The notes under the pieces: model-generated
The model's database searches: none
Told to the model about the DNA's origin: nothing
The model's input: the letters and a program-made list of their open reading frames with translations, nothing else
In this document: positions 49,513 to 60,509 of the stretch, one piece after another
Numbering within the stretch: position 1 is the stretch's first letter
Layout: each line of letters begins with the position of its first letter
Made by a program: the position numbers and the translations under genes
Assembly (NCBI RefSeq): GCF_000717915.1
Contig: NZ_JOCX01000020.1
Location: 1-64,000 of the forward strand
DNA length: 64,000 nucleotides
Source of the DNA: Streptomyces sp. NRRL S-244
Lineage (GTDB): Bacteria > Actinomycetota > Actinomycetes > Streptomycetales > Streptomycetaceae
Reading direction: 5' to 3'

Positions 49513-50709
49513 ATGAACCGTCTGACCACGCCTTTCGGCTCCTACGAGCTCACCCGCTTCCCCGAAGACCCGCGCGACCAGCTCCGCGCCTGGGACGCCG
49601 CCGACGAGTACCTGCTGCGCCACCTCGACTCCGGTACGGGGGAACACGGCCCGGTGGACCTGGCCGGCGCCGGGCAGATCACCATCCTCGGGGACCGCTG
49701 GGGGGCGCTCACGACGGCGCTGGCCGCGTACCACCCCACGCAGATCACCGACTCCTACCTCGCCCGGGCCGGCACCGCCGCGAACCTGGACCGCGCCGGG
49801 ATCGGCACCGCCAAGTCCACGGTGCGGCTGCTGACCACGCAGGACGCGCCGCCCGAGCGGATCGACGTACTCCTCGTACGGGTGCCGAAGAGCCTGGCGC
49901 TGCTGGAGGACCAGCTGTACCGGCTGGCGCCGCACGTGCACGCCGGCACGGTCGTCGTGGGCACGGGCATGGTCAAGGAGATCCACACCTCCACGCTGAA
50001 GCTCTTCGAGAAGATCCTCGGCCCGACGAAGACCTCGCTCGCCGAGAAGAAGGCCCGACTGATCTTCTGCACGCCGAGCGCCACCTCGACGCGGGCCGTC
50101 GACCCGTGGCCGGTGACGTACACGCTGGACGAGGACGCGGGCTCGGGCGCCGGCCTGACCGCCGTCAACCACGCCGGGATCTTCTGTGCCGACCGGCTCG
50201 ACGTCGGCACCCGCTTCTTCCTCCAGAGCATCCCGAACAACACGAACGGCGCCCGGGTCGTGGACCTGGGCTGCGGCAACGGCATCGTCGGCACGGCGGT
50301 CGCGGTCGCGGACCCGCGCGCCGAGATCGTGTTCACCGACGAGTCGTACCAGGCCGTCGCCTCGGCGAAGGCCACGTTCCGCGCCAACGTGCAGCACGAG
50401 CGCGAGCGGGCCGACTTCCTCGTCGGCGACGGCGTGGCCATGCTGGACCCGGGCTCGGTCGACCTGGTGCTGTGCAACCCGCCGTTCCACTCCCACCAGG
50501 CGACGACGGACGCCACGGCGCTGCGCATGTTCGCGCAGTCGCGCAAGGTGCTGCGCCCGGGCGGTGAGCTGTGGGTGGTCGCCAACCGCCACATGGGCTA
50601 CCACACCCACCTGCGCCGCCTGTTCGGCAACAGCGAAGTCGCCGCGAGCGAACCGAAGTTCGTGGTGCTGCGGGCGGTCAAGCAGGAGGACCGGCCGCGC
50701 CCCATGTGA
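49513..50709 (+). CDS. rlmG: RlmG-like rRNA (guanine-N2) methyltransferase
   Basis: The 398-residue protein has an N-terminal degenerate methyltransferase-like domain and a C-terminal catalytic domain with the SAM motif VVDLGCGNGIVG (about residue 256) and the NPPFH motif, typical of RlmG/RsmC enzymes that make N2-methylguanosine. E. coli RlmG (m2G1835 of 23S rRNA) has a closely similar length and domain order. The ATG is close to the hairpin end, and the gene is probably transcribed on its own. The assignment of the exact nucleotide is by family similarity. Confidence 0.85.
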   Translation: MNRLTTPFGSYELTRFPEDPRDQLRAWDAADEYLLRHLDSGTGEHGPVDLAGAGQITILGDRWGALTTALAAYHPTQITDSYLARAGTAANLDRAGIGTAKSTVRLLTTQDAPPERIDVLLVRVPKSLALLEDQLYRLAPHVHAGTVVVGTGMVKEIHTSTLKLFEKILGPTKTSLAEKKARLIFCTPSATSTRAVDPWPVTYTLDEDAGSGAGLTAVNHAGIFCADRLDVGTRFFLQSIPNNTNGARVVDLGCGNGIVGTAVAVADPRAEIVFTDESYQAVASAKATFRANVQHERERADFLVGDGVAMLDPGSVDLVLCNPPFHSHQATTDATALRMFAQSRKVLRPGGELWVVANRHMGYHTHLRRLFGNSEVAASEPKFVVLRAVKQEDRPRPM

Positions 50710-50761
50710 CCTGCCGGTACACCCGCCGGTAGCTCCCCCGGTTCGCCCTACACTCGGCCGC

Positions 50762-51544
50762 GTGAGCAGCCAGGTACGAGAAGACGACGGTACGGACGGC
50801 AGCGCGGGCGGCGCCACCACCGCCGAGCGCTACCGCCGCGAGGACCTGGCCCGCGCGGCCGGCGTCAAGGTGCGCAACCTGCGCTACTACCAGGAGCGCG
50901 GGCTGCTCCCGCCGCCGCGCCGCGAGGGCCGCATCGCCTGGTACTCCGCGGACCACCTGACCCGGCTGCGCCTGATCAGCGATCTCCTCGGGCGCGGGTA
51001 CACCGTCAACGGGATCGCCGAGCTGCTGCACGCCTGGGAGGCGGGCGGGGGCCTGTCCCAACTCCTGGGCCTGGAGCGGGCGATGACCCGCGACTGGGTC
51101 CACGAGGAGCCGGTCACCATGACCCTGGCCGAGCTGCGCGGGCTCTTCGGCCCGACGGGGACGGCCGAGGACACCCGGCGGGCCGCGGAGCTGGGGTACG
51201 TACGCATCGAGGGCGACCGGGTCACGCACCGGAGCCGGCGCCTGCTGGAGGCCACGCTCACGCTCGTGCGGCAGGGCGTGCCGCTCGCGGAGATCCTCGA
51301 CGCGGGGGACTTCGTACAGACGCAGGCGGCCGCGCTCGCCGACCGGTTCGTCGGACTGTTCCGGCGGCATGTGATCGGACCGGACGGGCTGGAGCGACTT
51401 TCGGCCACCCAACTGGATCACATCTCGGACGCGGTGGCGGCGCTGCGTCCGGTGGCGGGCGAGGTCGTGGCGTCGGAGTTCGCCCGGGCGATGGCCCGGC
51501 GGGTGGAGGCGGAGGTCGCCCAACTGCTCCGGAAGGACGCGTAA
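50762..51544 (+). CDS. MerR-family regulator
   Basis: The 260-residue protein has the MerR DNA-binding domain: REDLARAAGVKVRNLRYYQERGLLPPPRR, then IAWYSADHLTRLRLI. The C-terminal effector region of about 160 residues lacks the cysteines of metal sensors and is mostly helical. The GTG start has no clear ribosome site, but TACACT lies 8 nt upstream, so the transcript could be leaderless. The next genes, the DUF6230/DUF6114 trio, begin about 170 bp downstream, and a link is possible. Confidence 0.87.
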   Translation: MSSQVREDDGTDGSAGGATTAERYRREDLARAAGVKVRNLRYYQERGLLPPPRREGRIAWYSADHLTRLRLISDLLGRGYTVNGIAELLHAWEAGGGLSQLLGLERAMTRDWVHEEPVTMTLAELRGLFGPTGTAEDTRRAAELGYVRIEGDRVTHRSRRLLEATLTLVRQGVPLAEILDAGDFVQTQAAALADRFVGLFRRHVIGPDGLERLSATQLDHISDAVAALRPVAGEVVASEFARAMARRVEAEVAQLLRKDA

Positions 51545-51713
51545 AGCCGCGTAATACCGCATGAGGGCGCGTAAGGCCGCACCGGAAGGCAGTGACCGAT
51601 CGGTAGGAGTCGGCCGAAAAGGCACGGCCGAGCAACCTTGCCAACCCCCATTGGCACTCTTACATTCAACTCGTCGGTAACAACGATGCACAGCCGAAAT
51701 AAGGGACGATCTC

Positions 51714-53457
<1,744 letters not shown>

Positions 53458-53482
53458 GGGACGGCGGCAACCCGCGCAGAAA

Positions 53483-53524
53483 GAGGCCCGCCGGCCCCGG
53501 AGCGATCCGGGACCGGCGGGCCTC
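53483..53524. terminator. Bidirectional hairpin between convergent genes
   Basis: GAGGCCCGCCGG at 53483-53494 pairs with CCGGCGGGCCTC at 53513-53524, with an inner partial stem. It separates the DUF6230 operon from the penicillin acylase gene. Confidence 0.85.
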
Positions 53525-53603
53525 AGCGGTGGTACGCGCGGGGCCTCAGCGGTGGTACGGGCGGGGCCTCCCCGCCCGTACGCGCGGGCCTCAGCGGTGC
53601 GCC
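53521..53603. repeat. Short direct repeats extending into the penicillin acylase stop codon
   Basis: Three near-copies of CCTCAGCGGTGGTACG[C/G]GCGGG start at 53521, 53544 and 53589; the third is truncated to CCTCAGCGGTG and contains the gene's TCA stop complement at 53591. They suggest local tandem duplication of the gene's 3' end. Confidence 0.6.
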
Positions 53604-56353
53604 GGGAACTCCACCACCTGCTGGTACGTGGGCCGGTTCTGCCAGTTGATCTGCGGGTGGCTCAGCCCGCCCACCGGACGCTGCACGATCGAGTCCGCGC
53701 ACCACTGGTTCCCGGCCGCGCAGGTCCCGTCGGCCGGGTACACCGACGCCGGGGTCGCGGAGGCCGCCTGCTTGAGCGTGGCCGCCATCGCGTCGCGGCA
53801 CGCGGACAGCGAGCCGCCTCCGCAGTACGCCTTGGCCAGCGGACCGGCGACCGGGCGCCCGAGCACCGTGCGCAGGTCCTTGTCCGCGTAGCTCCACCAG
53901 CCGTACTGGAACGCCGACCCGGCATGCGAACCGGTGGGCCCGTGCCCCGCGTTGGGCGCCTCGTCGACGGTCAGCGAGGCCCGCAGGGCGTCGTAGAGCG
54001 GCGCCCCGAGCCCCGGTTTGAACTCGGCCTCGATCAGCAGCGGCCACCAGGCGTCCATGATCCGGACGGCGTCGGCGTGAGCGTACGCCTTCGAGCCCTG
54101 AGCGGTCTCCTTGCGCTCGGTCCCTGCCGCCTGCCACGCCGCCAGCTTGTCGACGGCGGCGGCCACCGCCGGATCGGTGACCGGCTGGCTGCGTACCACC
54201 GCGAGCAGCTCGGGCAGCAGGTTCTCGGCCCGCAGGTCGGTGACGGCCGCGTCCGCCATGGCCTGGGTGAGCTTGGCCCGGGTGACCCCGCCCGCGGCGA
54301 CGAGCGGTTTCACGCGCTGGTCGAGGAGGTCGCCGCGGTGCACGGAGCCCATGCCGAAGCCGGCCGCGCCGTACCCCTTGGCCTGCTTGTTGTTCCAACT
54401 GATGTAGTAGTCCTGCCCGATGGACTGCGGGTGCTCGGCGGGCGGCGTGTACGCGGCGGTGTTGGCCGCCGGGTCGAAGCCCTGCCACTCGTACTGCTGC
54501 TTCGCCGCGATCGGCAGCGCGGCGTCGACCCCGGCCGGCCGGACCGGGTTCGAACCGCTGTTGTAGTACGCCGCTTCGCGCGCGTCGGCGTAGAACCAGT
54601 TGAAGGCGTAGCCGATGTGCTGGGCGGCCTGCTGGAACGTGCGGGCGTCCGTCACGTACGAGGGGTCGTTGAGCATCTGGAAGCCGATGATCGAGTCGGC
54701 CTCGTGGCGGTACGTGGAGCGCAGCGCGGTGTAGGCCACGGGCTTGCCCGCGATGGTGGCGCGGTGGGTCACGATGCCGTAGTTCGTCCGCCAGACCTGC
54801 ATCCGGTACGAGCCGTTCGGCGTCGGGTCGGCCACCGAGGACTTCCAGGTGTTGGTGCGCTCCAGCTTCTCCATGGGGGTGCAGGTGCCGCGGTAGAGGT
54901 ACGAGGCGCTCGCGGTGGTCGGGGCCCCGCCGCCCGGCTCGCACAGCTCGACGGCGAAGGTGTCGGTGATGTCCTGCCCGGCGGAGGTGGCGCTCCAGGC
55001 GTAGTCCTGGCCCCGGCCGAGCTGGACGTACATGCTCACCCCGGCGAAGGAGGCGCCCCGGGCGCTGATGCCGGGGCCCTGGAGCTCCTGGAGCATGAGG
55101 AGTTGGGGTGCGAGGTAGCCGGTCTGCGGGCCGAAGACGGCGACGGGGTGGCCGCTCGCGGTCTTCGCCCCCGAGACGAGCAGGGCGTTGGACATGCTCT
55201 GCTTGACCGGCTTCGGCGGGTTCGCGGCGGCAGCGGTGGCCGCCGCGCCCGTGCGGTCGTAGACCAGCTGCTCGGCGGTGACCGAGCCCGGATCCGGGAG
55301 CGCGGCGCCCTGCGGGTTCGCGGGCTTCTGCGCGTACGGGAAGCTCGTGCCGTCGTGGACGGTGAGCACGGCCTCGGGGTCGTCGCGTTCGCGGAAGGAC
55401 TCCCAGACCCGGGTGCCCTCCTCCAGGCCGTACTTCTGCTGCGCCGAGAGCAGGGAGAGCGCGGCCTGCACCTCGCCGCCGCCACCGCCGCCGAACAGCC
55501 CGCCGACGACGGAGGCGAGGGCGATCAGGTCGGTGGTCTTGAACGGCTGGATCTCGCCGGCGTTGGTGATGGAGTCGATGTGGCCGGTGAGGACGTACTC
55601 GCCGGGGAAGTAGCGGCCGTTCTTGGACTGCACGCGGTAGGCGTTGATGCCGTCGACGTACGCCTGCGCGTCCTCCATCGCGAGGCGGCCGCGGTCGCCC
55701 TCGGTGGTGCGGATCCGGTCCACCTGCGCCTGGAGGTCGGCCTCGGTGTACGGGGCCTGCGGCCAGAACTGCTGCTCCAGGCCCTGGTTGGCGAGGGCGC
55801 CGCCGGCGAACGGGGTCAGGTCGCCGCGGCCGACGTGGCGGAAGAGGTCCATCTGCCAGAGCCGGTCCTGGGCGGCGGCGAAGCCCGCGCCGAAGGAAGT
55901 GCCGTAGCGGGTGGTGCCCTTGATGTGGGGGACGCCGGTCTTCTTGTCGCGGGTGATGGTGACGTCGGAACGCGGGCTGGCGGTGGACTCGACCTGGTCG
56001 GCGGGGACCCCGAAGGACGCGTCGTTGAAGAAGTCGTTGACCTTGGCGTCGGTGAGCCCGGGATATCCGGCCACCAGCGAGTCGTAGCGGGCCAGTTGGT
56101 CGGAGGCGTGGGCGGGCATCGTGCCGAACGCCTTGTGCAGGAGGATCTGGGCGAGGGTCGCGTTGCCGTTCTGGCCGGGCGGCAGGATGTCCGCGCACTG
56201 GCCGCCGCAGTAGTCGGCGACGGGAAGCGGCACGGGATCGGCGGACGGCGCGGCGGTCGCGGCCGCGGTCGCGAGCGGGGAGAGCAGGGCGGCTCCGAGG
56301 GCGATCACCCCGGCGGCTACGGCAGTTCTCAGGCGGGCGGTGGGACGTCGCAT
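53591..56353 (-). CDS. Secreted penicillin acylase-family Ntn hydrolase
   Basis: The 920-residue protein has a signal peptide (residues 8-35, ending TAAPSA) and the acylase layout of alpha subunit, spacer and beta subunit. The catalytic serine is the first residue after autocleavage, in KQSMSNALLVSG (Ser about 388), where many family members have GSNAW. The alpha region shows GAGFAAAQDRLWQMDLFRHVGRGDLTPFAG. Length is above that of E. coli penicillin G acylase (about 850). Streptomyces relatives hydrolyse acyl-homoserine lactones, aculeacin or penicillin V. The true substrate is unknown. It faces a hairpin and repeats at the 3' end. Confidence 0.87.
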   Translation of the reverse strand: MRRPTARLRTAVAAGVIALGAALLSPLATAAATAAPSADPVPLPVADYCGGQCADILPPGQNGNATLAQILLHKAFGTMPAHASDQLARYDSLVAGYPGLTDAKVNDFFNDASFGVPADQVESTASPRSDVTITRDKKTGVPHIKGTTRYGTSFGAGFAAAQDRLWQMDLFRHVGRGDLTPFAGGALANQGLEQQFWPQAPYTEADLQAQVDRIRTTEGDRGRLAMEDAQAYVDGINAYRVQSKNGRYFPGEYVLTGHIDSITNAGEIQPFKTTDLIALASVVGGLFGGGGGGEVQAALSLLSAQQKYGLEEGTRVWESFRERDDPEAVLTVHDGTSFPYAQKPANPQGAALPDPGSVTAEQLVYDRTGAAATAAAANPPKPVKQSMSNALLVSGAKTASGHPVAVFGPQTGYLAPQLLMLQELQGPGISARGASFAGVSMYVQLGRGQDYAWSATSAGQDITDTFAVELCEPGGGAPTTASASYLYRGTCTPMEKLERTNTWKSSVADPTPNGSYRMQVWRTNYGIVTHRATIAGKPVAYTALRSTYRHEADSIIGFQMLNDPSYVTDARTFQQAAQHIGYAFNWFYADAREAAYYNSGSNPVRPAGVDAALPIAAKQQYEWQGFDPAANTAAYTPPAEHPQSIGQDYYISWNNKQAKGYGAAGFGMGSVHRGDLLDQRVKPLVAAGGVTRAKLTQAMADAAVTDLRAENLLPELLAVVRSQPVTDPAVAAAVDKLAAWQAAGTERKETAQGSKAYAHADAVRIMDAWWPLLIEAEFKPGLGAPLYDALRASLTVDEAPNAGHGPTGSHAGSAFQYGWWSYADKDLRTVLGRPVAGPLAKAYCGGGSLSACRDAMAATLKQAASATPASVYPADGTCAAGNQWCADSIVQRPVGGLSHPQINWQNRPTYQQVVEFPAHR

Positions 56354-56520
56354 ACGTGCTCCTCCGTGGGGCAGGAAGCGGTCACGGGGGAGGGTACTGG
56401 CGGGGCCTACCGCTCAGTAAGATGAACGACCGTCACTTTTCAGGGGAGTTGACGTCCCCGACCGTGCGTCGGGCATAAATCCGTTGCCGGACGTGCGGGG
56501 TGTCGGACAGGCTCGCTGCC

Positions 56521-56822
56521 ATGTCACCACAAGAGCGCCGTGTCGCCGACCTCTTCTCCGGCGGGCGGCTCATCGCCATCCCGCGCAAGGCCGCCCGCCG
56601 CGAGCAGCTGCTCGCCCCCTCACCGAGACCCTCTTCGCGGAGGGCCGCACGTACACCGAGCCCGAGGTGAACGACGCGCTGCGCACCGTGCACGAGGACT
56701 GCTCGGCGCTGCGGCGCTACCTGATCACCTCGGGCTTGCTGACCCGGACCCGCGACGGCAGCAGCTACCGGCGGGCCGACGTCGTGGACCCGGCTATCCC
56801 CGGTACGCCTCCAGCAGCCTGA
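56521..56822 (+). pseudogene. Frameshifted DUF2087 gene
   Basis: The start (ATG 56521) reads SPQERRVADLFSGGRLIAIPRKAARREQLLA, and after a C-run near 56611-56615 the protein continues in another frame with LTETLFAEGRTYTEPEVNDALRTVHEDCSALRRYLI and LLTRTRDGSSYRR, the core of DUF2087 (a small winged-helix-like domain found with GNAT and ArsR proteins). One base is apparently missing. The gene is either inactivated or the sequence has an error. Its 3' end overlaps the convergent oxidoreductase gene by 29 bp. Confidence 0.75.
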
Positions 56823-58233
56823 GCCAGATCTCGCTGATCGTCGGGAACGCCGGGACCGCGTGCCACAGCCGGCCGATCGGGACCTCCCCCGCGACCGCGA
56901 TCGTGGCCGCGTGCACCAGCTCGGCCGCGCCCGGGCCGACGAAGGTCGCCCCGAGGAGCACCTCCCGGTCCAGGTCGACGACCATCCGGGCCCGGCCCCG
57001 GTACCCGTCGGCGTACAGGCCTGCGCCGGAGACCTTGCCGAGGTCGTAGTCGACGGCGCGGACCCGGTGGCCCGCGCGCTCGGCCTCCGCGAGGGTGAGG
57101 CCCACGGCCGCCGCCTCCGGGTCGGTGAACACCGCCTGCGGCAGGGCCTGCGTATCGGCGGTCGCCGCGTGCGCGCCCCAGCGGCCGGTGTCGAGCGCGG
57201 GGCTGCCCGCCGCGCGGGCCGCGATGGCGGCCCCCGCGATGCGGCCCTGGTACTTGCCCTGGTGGGTCAGCAGCGCGCGGTGGTTGACATCGCCGACCGC
57301 GTACAGCCAGTCGTGGCCCTGGACGCGGCAGCTCTCGTCGACCGGGATCCAGTCGCCGGGCGTCAGCCCGACGGTCTCCAGCCCGATGTCCTCGGTGTGC
57401 GGCGAGCGGCCGGTCGCGATCAGCAGCTCGTCGCCCTCCAGGATCTCGCCGCCCTCCAGTACGACCTGGACGGGCCCGGTCGAGCCGTCCCGTACGACCG
57501 CCTCGACGGAGACGTCCGTACGGACCACCGCGCCGGCTTCGCGCAGCGCCTCGGCGACCAGCTCACCGGCGAAGGGCTCCATCCGCGGCAGCAGCCCGGA
57601 GCCGCGGACGAGGACCGTGACGTGGGAGCCGAGGGCCTGCCAGGCCGTGGCCATCTCGGCGGCCACCACCGAGCCGCCCACGATCAGCAGCCGGCCCGGC
57701 GCCTGCCGGGCGGAAGTGGCCTCCCGGCTGGTCCACGGCCGCGCCCCGGCGAGCCCGGGCACGTCCGGGATCACGGCGCGGGTGCCGGTGGCGACGACGA
57801 CGGCGTGCCGGGCCGCGAGCACGTGGTGCTCGCCCTCGGGGCTGGTGACGGCGACCTTGCGGACCCCGTACAGGCGGCCGTGGCCCCGGTAGAGGTGGGC
57901 GCCGATCGAATCGATCCAGTCGACCTGGCCGTCGTCCTTCCAGCTGGAGGTCCAGTAGTCGCGGTGCGCGAACACGGCCTCCGTGTCCAGCGGCCCCTCC
58001 ACGGCGCCCGCGAGCCCGGGCACCCGGCGGGCGTCGGCCCTGGCCAGCGCGGGACGCAGCAGCGCCTTGCTCGGGACGCAGGCCCAGTACGAGCATTCAC
58101 CGCCGACGAGTTCGGCCTCCACCAGGGCGGTGGTCAGCCCGGCGGCGCGGGTCCGGTCCACGATGTTCTCGCCGGCCGGTCCCCCGCCGAGCACCACGAC
58201 GTCGTACTCCACCGCTTCCGACACAGTCACCAT
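56794..58233 (-). CDS. FAD-dependent pyridine nucleotide-disulfide oxidoreductase
   Basis: This 479-residue enzyme has the glutathione reductase/lipoamide dehydrogenase layout: FAD-binding GGGPAG (about 17), redox-active GGECSYWACVPSK with C47 and C52, NAD(P)-binding GGSVVAAEMA and the second FAD motif YAVGDVN. The C-terminal dimer region ends VPAFPTISE, where the usual HPTxSE is changed and the catalytic His is displaced, so it may not act on ordinary disulfides. Relatives are the mercuric reductase-like group of actinomycetes. The ATG at 58233 has no strong ribosome site; a GTG at 58227 or 58221 is possible. Confidence 0.87.
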   Translation of the reverse strand: MVTVSEAVEYDVVVLGGGPAGENIVDRTRAAGLTTALVEAELVGGECSYWACVPSKALLRPALARADARRVPGLAGAVEGPLDTEAVFAHRDYWTSSWKDDGQVDWIDSIGAHLYRGHGRLYGVRKVAVTSPEGEHHVLAARHAVVVATGTRAVIPDVPGLAGARPWTSREATSARQAPGRLLIVGGSVVAAEMATAWQALGSHVTVLVRGSGLLPRMEPFAGELVAEALREAGAVVRTDVSVEAVVRDGSTGPVQVVLEGGEILEGDELLIATGRSPHTEDIGLETVGLTPGDWIPVDESCRVQGHDWLYAVGDVNHRALLTHQGKYQGRIAGAAIAARAAGSPALDTGRWGAHAATADTQALPQAVFTDPEAAAVGLTLAEAERAGHRVRAVDYDLGKVSGAGLYADGYRGRARMVVDLDREVLLGATFVGPGAAELVHAATIAVAGEVPIGRLWHAVPAFPTISEIWLRLLEAYRG

Positions 58234-58380
58234 CCGTGGTTCCAGGGGCGCTTGTTCCCTGTCACCTTACGTGCGGAGCGTGGGGCGGGCGGGAGACGCG
58301 CGGCGGCCGCGCGCAGACGCACCCCGACCGCCCGGCAGACACGCCGTACGCGGTCCCGCGGACGGTCGGCGGGTCGGAGC

Positions 58381-58770
58381 TCAGGCCTCCGACGTGCCGG
58401 GCTGCCCGTCCTGCTGCGACGCGGCGATCTTCGCGCGGACCTCGTCCATGTCCAGCGCCCGCGCCTGCCCGATCAGGTCCGTCAGCGCGGCCTCCGGCAG
58501 CGCGCCGGGCTGCGCGAAGATCGCCACCTGGTCCCGGACGATCATCAGCGTCGGGATCGAGGTGATCTGGAAGGCGGCGGCCAGCTCCTGCTGCGCCTCC
58601 GTGTCCACCTTGGCGAAGACCAGGTCGGAGTGGGCCTCCGAGGCCTTCTCGTAGACCGGGGCGAACTGGAGGCAGGGCCGGCACCAGCCCGCCCAGAAAT
58701 CGATCAGCACGAACGGGTTCTCGCTGACCGTCTGGTCGAAGTTCTCCTTGGTGAGCTCGACAGTAGCCAC
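58381..58770 (-). CDS. Thioredoxin
   Basis: The 129-residue protein has the thioredoxin fold with the active site FWAGWCRPCLQF (C30, C33), the cis-proline motif ITSIPTLMIV and a helical C-terminal tail of about 20 residues beyond the usual length. The active site has WCRPC where the commonest form is WCGPC, a variant seen in actinomycete TrxA-like proteins. The GTG at 58770 lies 9 nt after AGGAGG. It is the second transcription unit left of the aldehyde dehydrogenase gene. Confidence 0.9.
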   Translation of the reverse strand: MATVELTKENFDQTVSENPFVLIDFWAGWCRPCLQFAPVYEKASEAHSDLVFAKVDTEAQQELAAAFQITSIPTLMIVRDQVAIFAQPGALPEAALTDLIGQARALDMDEVRAKIAASQQDGQPGTSEA

Positions 58771-58871
58771 GGTTCCAGACCTCCTGATTGCCTTGTATGC
58801 ACCTTGAACGATCGGCTCGCCCCGTGCATTCCGCCACGGCGTACGTACGGCGCGATGCGCGGCGCACGTAC

Positions 58872-58897
58872 GGGCCGCCGCACGGCGTCGGCGGCCC
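58872..58897 (-). terminator. Hairpin downstream of the aldehyde dehydrogenase gene
   Basis: GGGCCGCCG at 58872-58880 pairs with CGGCGGCCC at 58889-58897 around an 8-nt loop; it lies 16 bp past the ALDH stop on the minus strand. Confidence 0.75.
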
Positions 58898-58913
58898 GCA
58901 CGTACCTGCCGTC

Positions 58914-60353
58914 TCAGAAAGGGTGCCCCGCCGGAGCCGAGCGGACCGTCGTCCAGCGCAGCTCCGTGAAGGCGTCCAGGTTCGCCTCGCCGCCGAACCG
59001 GGCCCCGGTGCCGGAGGCGCCGACCCCGCCGAACGGGGCCACCGCCTCGTCGTTCACCGTCTGGTCGTTGACGTGCGCGATCCCGGTCGGGATCCGCCCG
59101 GCCAGCTCCATCCCGCGCGCCGCGTCGCGCGTCACGATCCCGAGGGAAAGGCCGTAGGGGCCGGCCGAAGCCAAGGCCACCGCCTCCTCCTCCGTCACGA
59201 AGGACCGTACGGGCGCCACCGGGCCGAAGACCTCCTCCGCGTAGGCGGGGGTGTCCTCGGCGACGCCCGCCAGCACGGTCGGCCGGTAGAAGAGTCCCTC
59301 GTGCGTGCCTCCGACGACGAGCTTCGCCCCCTGCTCCGTGCTCGCCGCGACCAGGGCGTGGACCCGCTCCAGCTGGCCGCGGTCGATCAGCGGCCCCAGG
59401 TGCACCCGCTCGCGGTACGGGTCCCCCACCGCCAGCGCCTCGGCCCGCGCGGCGAGCCGCTCGACGTACTCGTCGTACAGCGAGGCGTGGACGAGGTGCC
59501 GGCCGGCCGTCATGCAGATCTGGCCCTGGTGGAAGAACGAGCCCCAGGAGGCCTGCGCGACGGCGGCCTCGACATCGGCGTCCTTGAGTACGACCAGGGC
59601 CGAGTTCCCGCCCAACTCCAGGTGGGCCCGCTTGAGATGACGGCCCGCCAGCTCCCCGACGAGCCGCCCGGCGGCCGTGGACCCGGTGAACGACACCACC
59701 CGGACCAGCGGATCGGCGACCACCGCCGCCCCGGTCTCCGCGCCCCCGGGCAGTACGTGCAGCAGCCCGTCCGGCAGCCCGGCCGCCGCGAAGACGGCGG
59801 CGAGCGCGAGGCCGCCGCACACGGCGGTCCGCCGGTCCGGCTTGAGCAGCACGGCGTTGCCGAGGGCGAGGGCCGGGGCCACCGAGCGGATCGCCAGGAT
59901 CAGCGGCGCGTTGAACGGGGCCACCACGCCCACCACCCCGGCCGGGACCCGGCGGGTGAAGGAGAGCCGCGGCGCCTCGCTCGGCAGCACCTGCCCGGCC
60001 GGGCGGGAGGCCAGCGCGGCCGCCTCGTAGCACTCCTGGGCGGCGACGTGCAGCTCGAAGTCGGCCTTGCCGGGTATGGAGCCGGACTCGCGCACCAGCC
60101 AGTCCCGCAGCTCGTCGGCGTGGGCGGCGAACAGGTCCCCGGCGCGGCGCAGGACGGCGGCCCGCTCCATGTGGGAGGCCCGCGCCCAGTCCTCCTGGGC
60201 GGCCCGGGCCCGCAGGGCGGACTCGGCGACATCGGCGGGCGCGGCCAGGGCGAGGGTGGCCAGGGTGCGGCCGGTGGCGGGTTCGACGACCGGGGCGGCG
60301 CCCCCGGTGAGGGTCGGTCCGTCCTGCCAGAGCGTCGGTTCGAGGAGCGGCAT
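58914..60353 (-). CDS. Aldehyde dehydrogenase (benzaldehyde/vanillin dehydrogenase-like)
   Basis: The 479-residue enzyme has the ALDH motifs FNAPLILAIRSVAPALALGNAVLLKPD, FTGSTAAGR (NAD site), HLELGGNSALVVL (catalytic Glu) and FFHQGQICMTAGR (catalytic Cys). The sequence is closest in feel to aromatic aldehyde dehydrogenases such as vanillin or benzaldehyde dehydrogenase, where the ICMTAGR form occurs. It would oxidise an aldehyde to the acid with NAD(P)+. The ATG at 60353 follows a GAGG-poor region with only TGG-AGG-like spacing, so the start is fair. A thiolase lies 156 bp upstream on the same strand and could belong to the same aromatic catabolic context. Confidence 0.88.
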   Translation of the reverse strand: MPLLEPTLWQDGPTLTGGAAPVVEPATGRTLATLALAAPADVAESALRARAAQEDWARASHMERAAVLRRAGDLFAAHADELRDWLVRESGSIPGKADFELHVAAQECYEAAALASRPAGQVLPSEAPRLSFTRRVPAGVVGVVAPFNAPLILAIRSVAPALALGNAVLLKPDRRTAVCGGLALAAVFAAAGLPDGLLHVLPGGAETGAAVVADPLVRVVSFTGSTAAGRLVGELAGRHLKRAHLELGGNSALVVLKDADVEAAVAQASWGSFFHQGQICMTAGRHLVHASLYDEYVERLAARAEALAVGDPYRERVHLGPLIDRGQLERVHALVAASTEQGAKLVVGGTHEGLFYRPTVLAGVAEDTPAYAEEVFGPVAPVRSFVTEEEAVALASAGPYGLSLGIVTRDAARGMELAGRIPTGIAHVNDQTVNDEAVAPFGGVGASGTGARFGGEANLDAFTELRWTTVRSAPAGHPF

Positions 60354-60509
60354 GGCGCGGGGCCTCCGGTGGGAATGGGGCGGGGCGGGGGGCGGCAGCA
60401 CGCGCCATCGTGCCAGACCGGAGGCACCACATCTGTTCAGTTATTGGGCAGTTGACGGGCCACCGTGACCGGAAACGATCGACGGCCCCGCGGAGTGGGT
60501 GGGTTGGGT

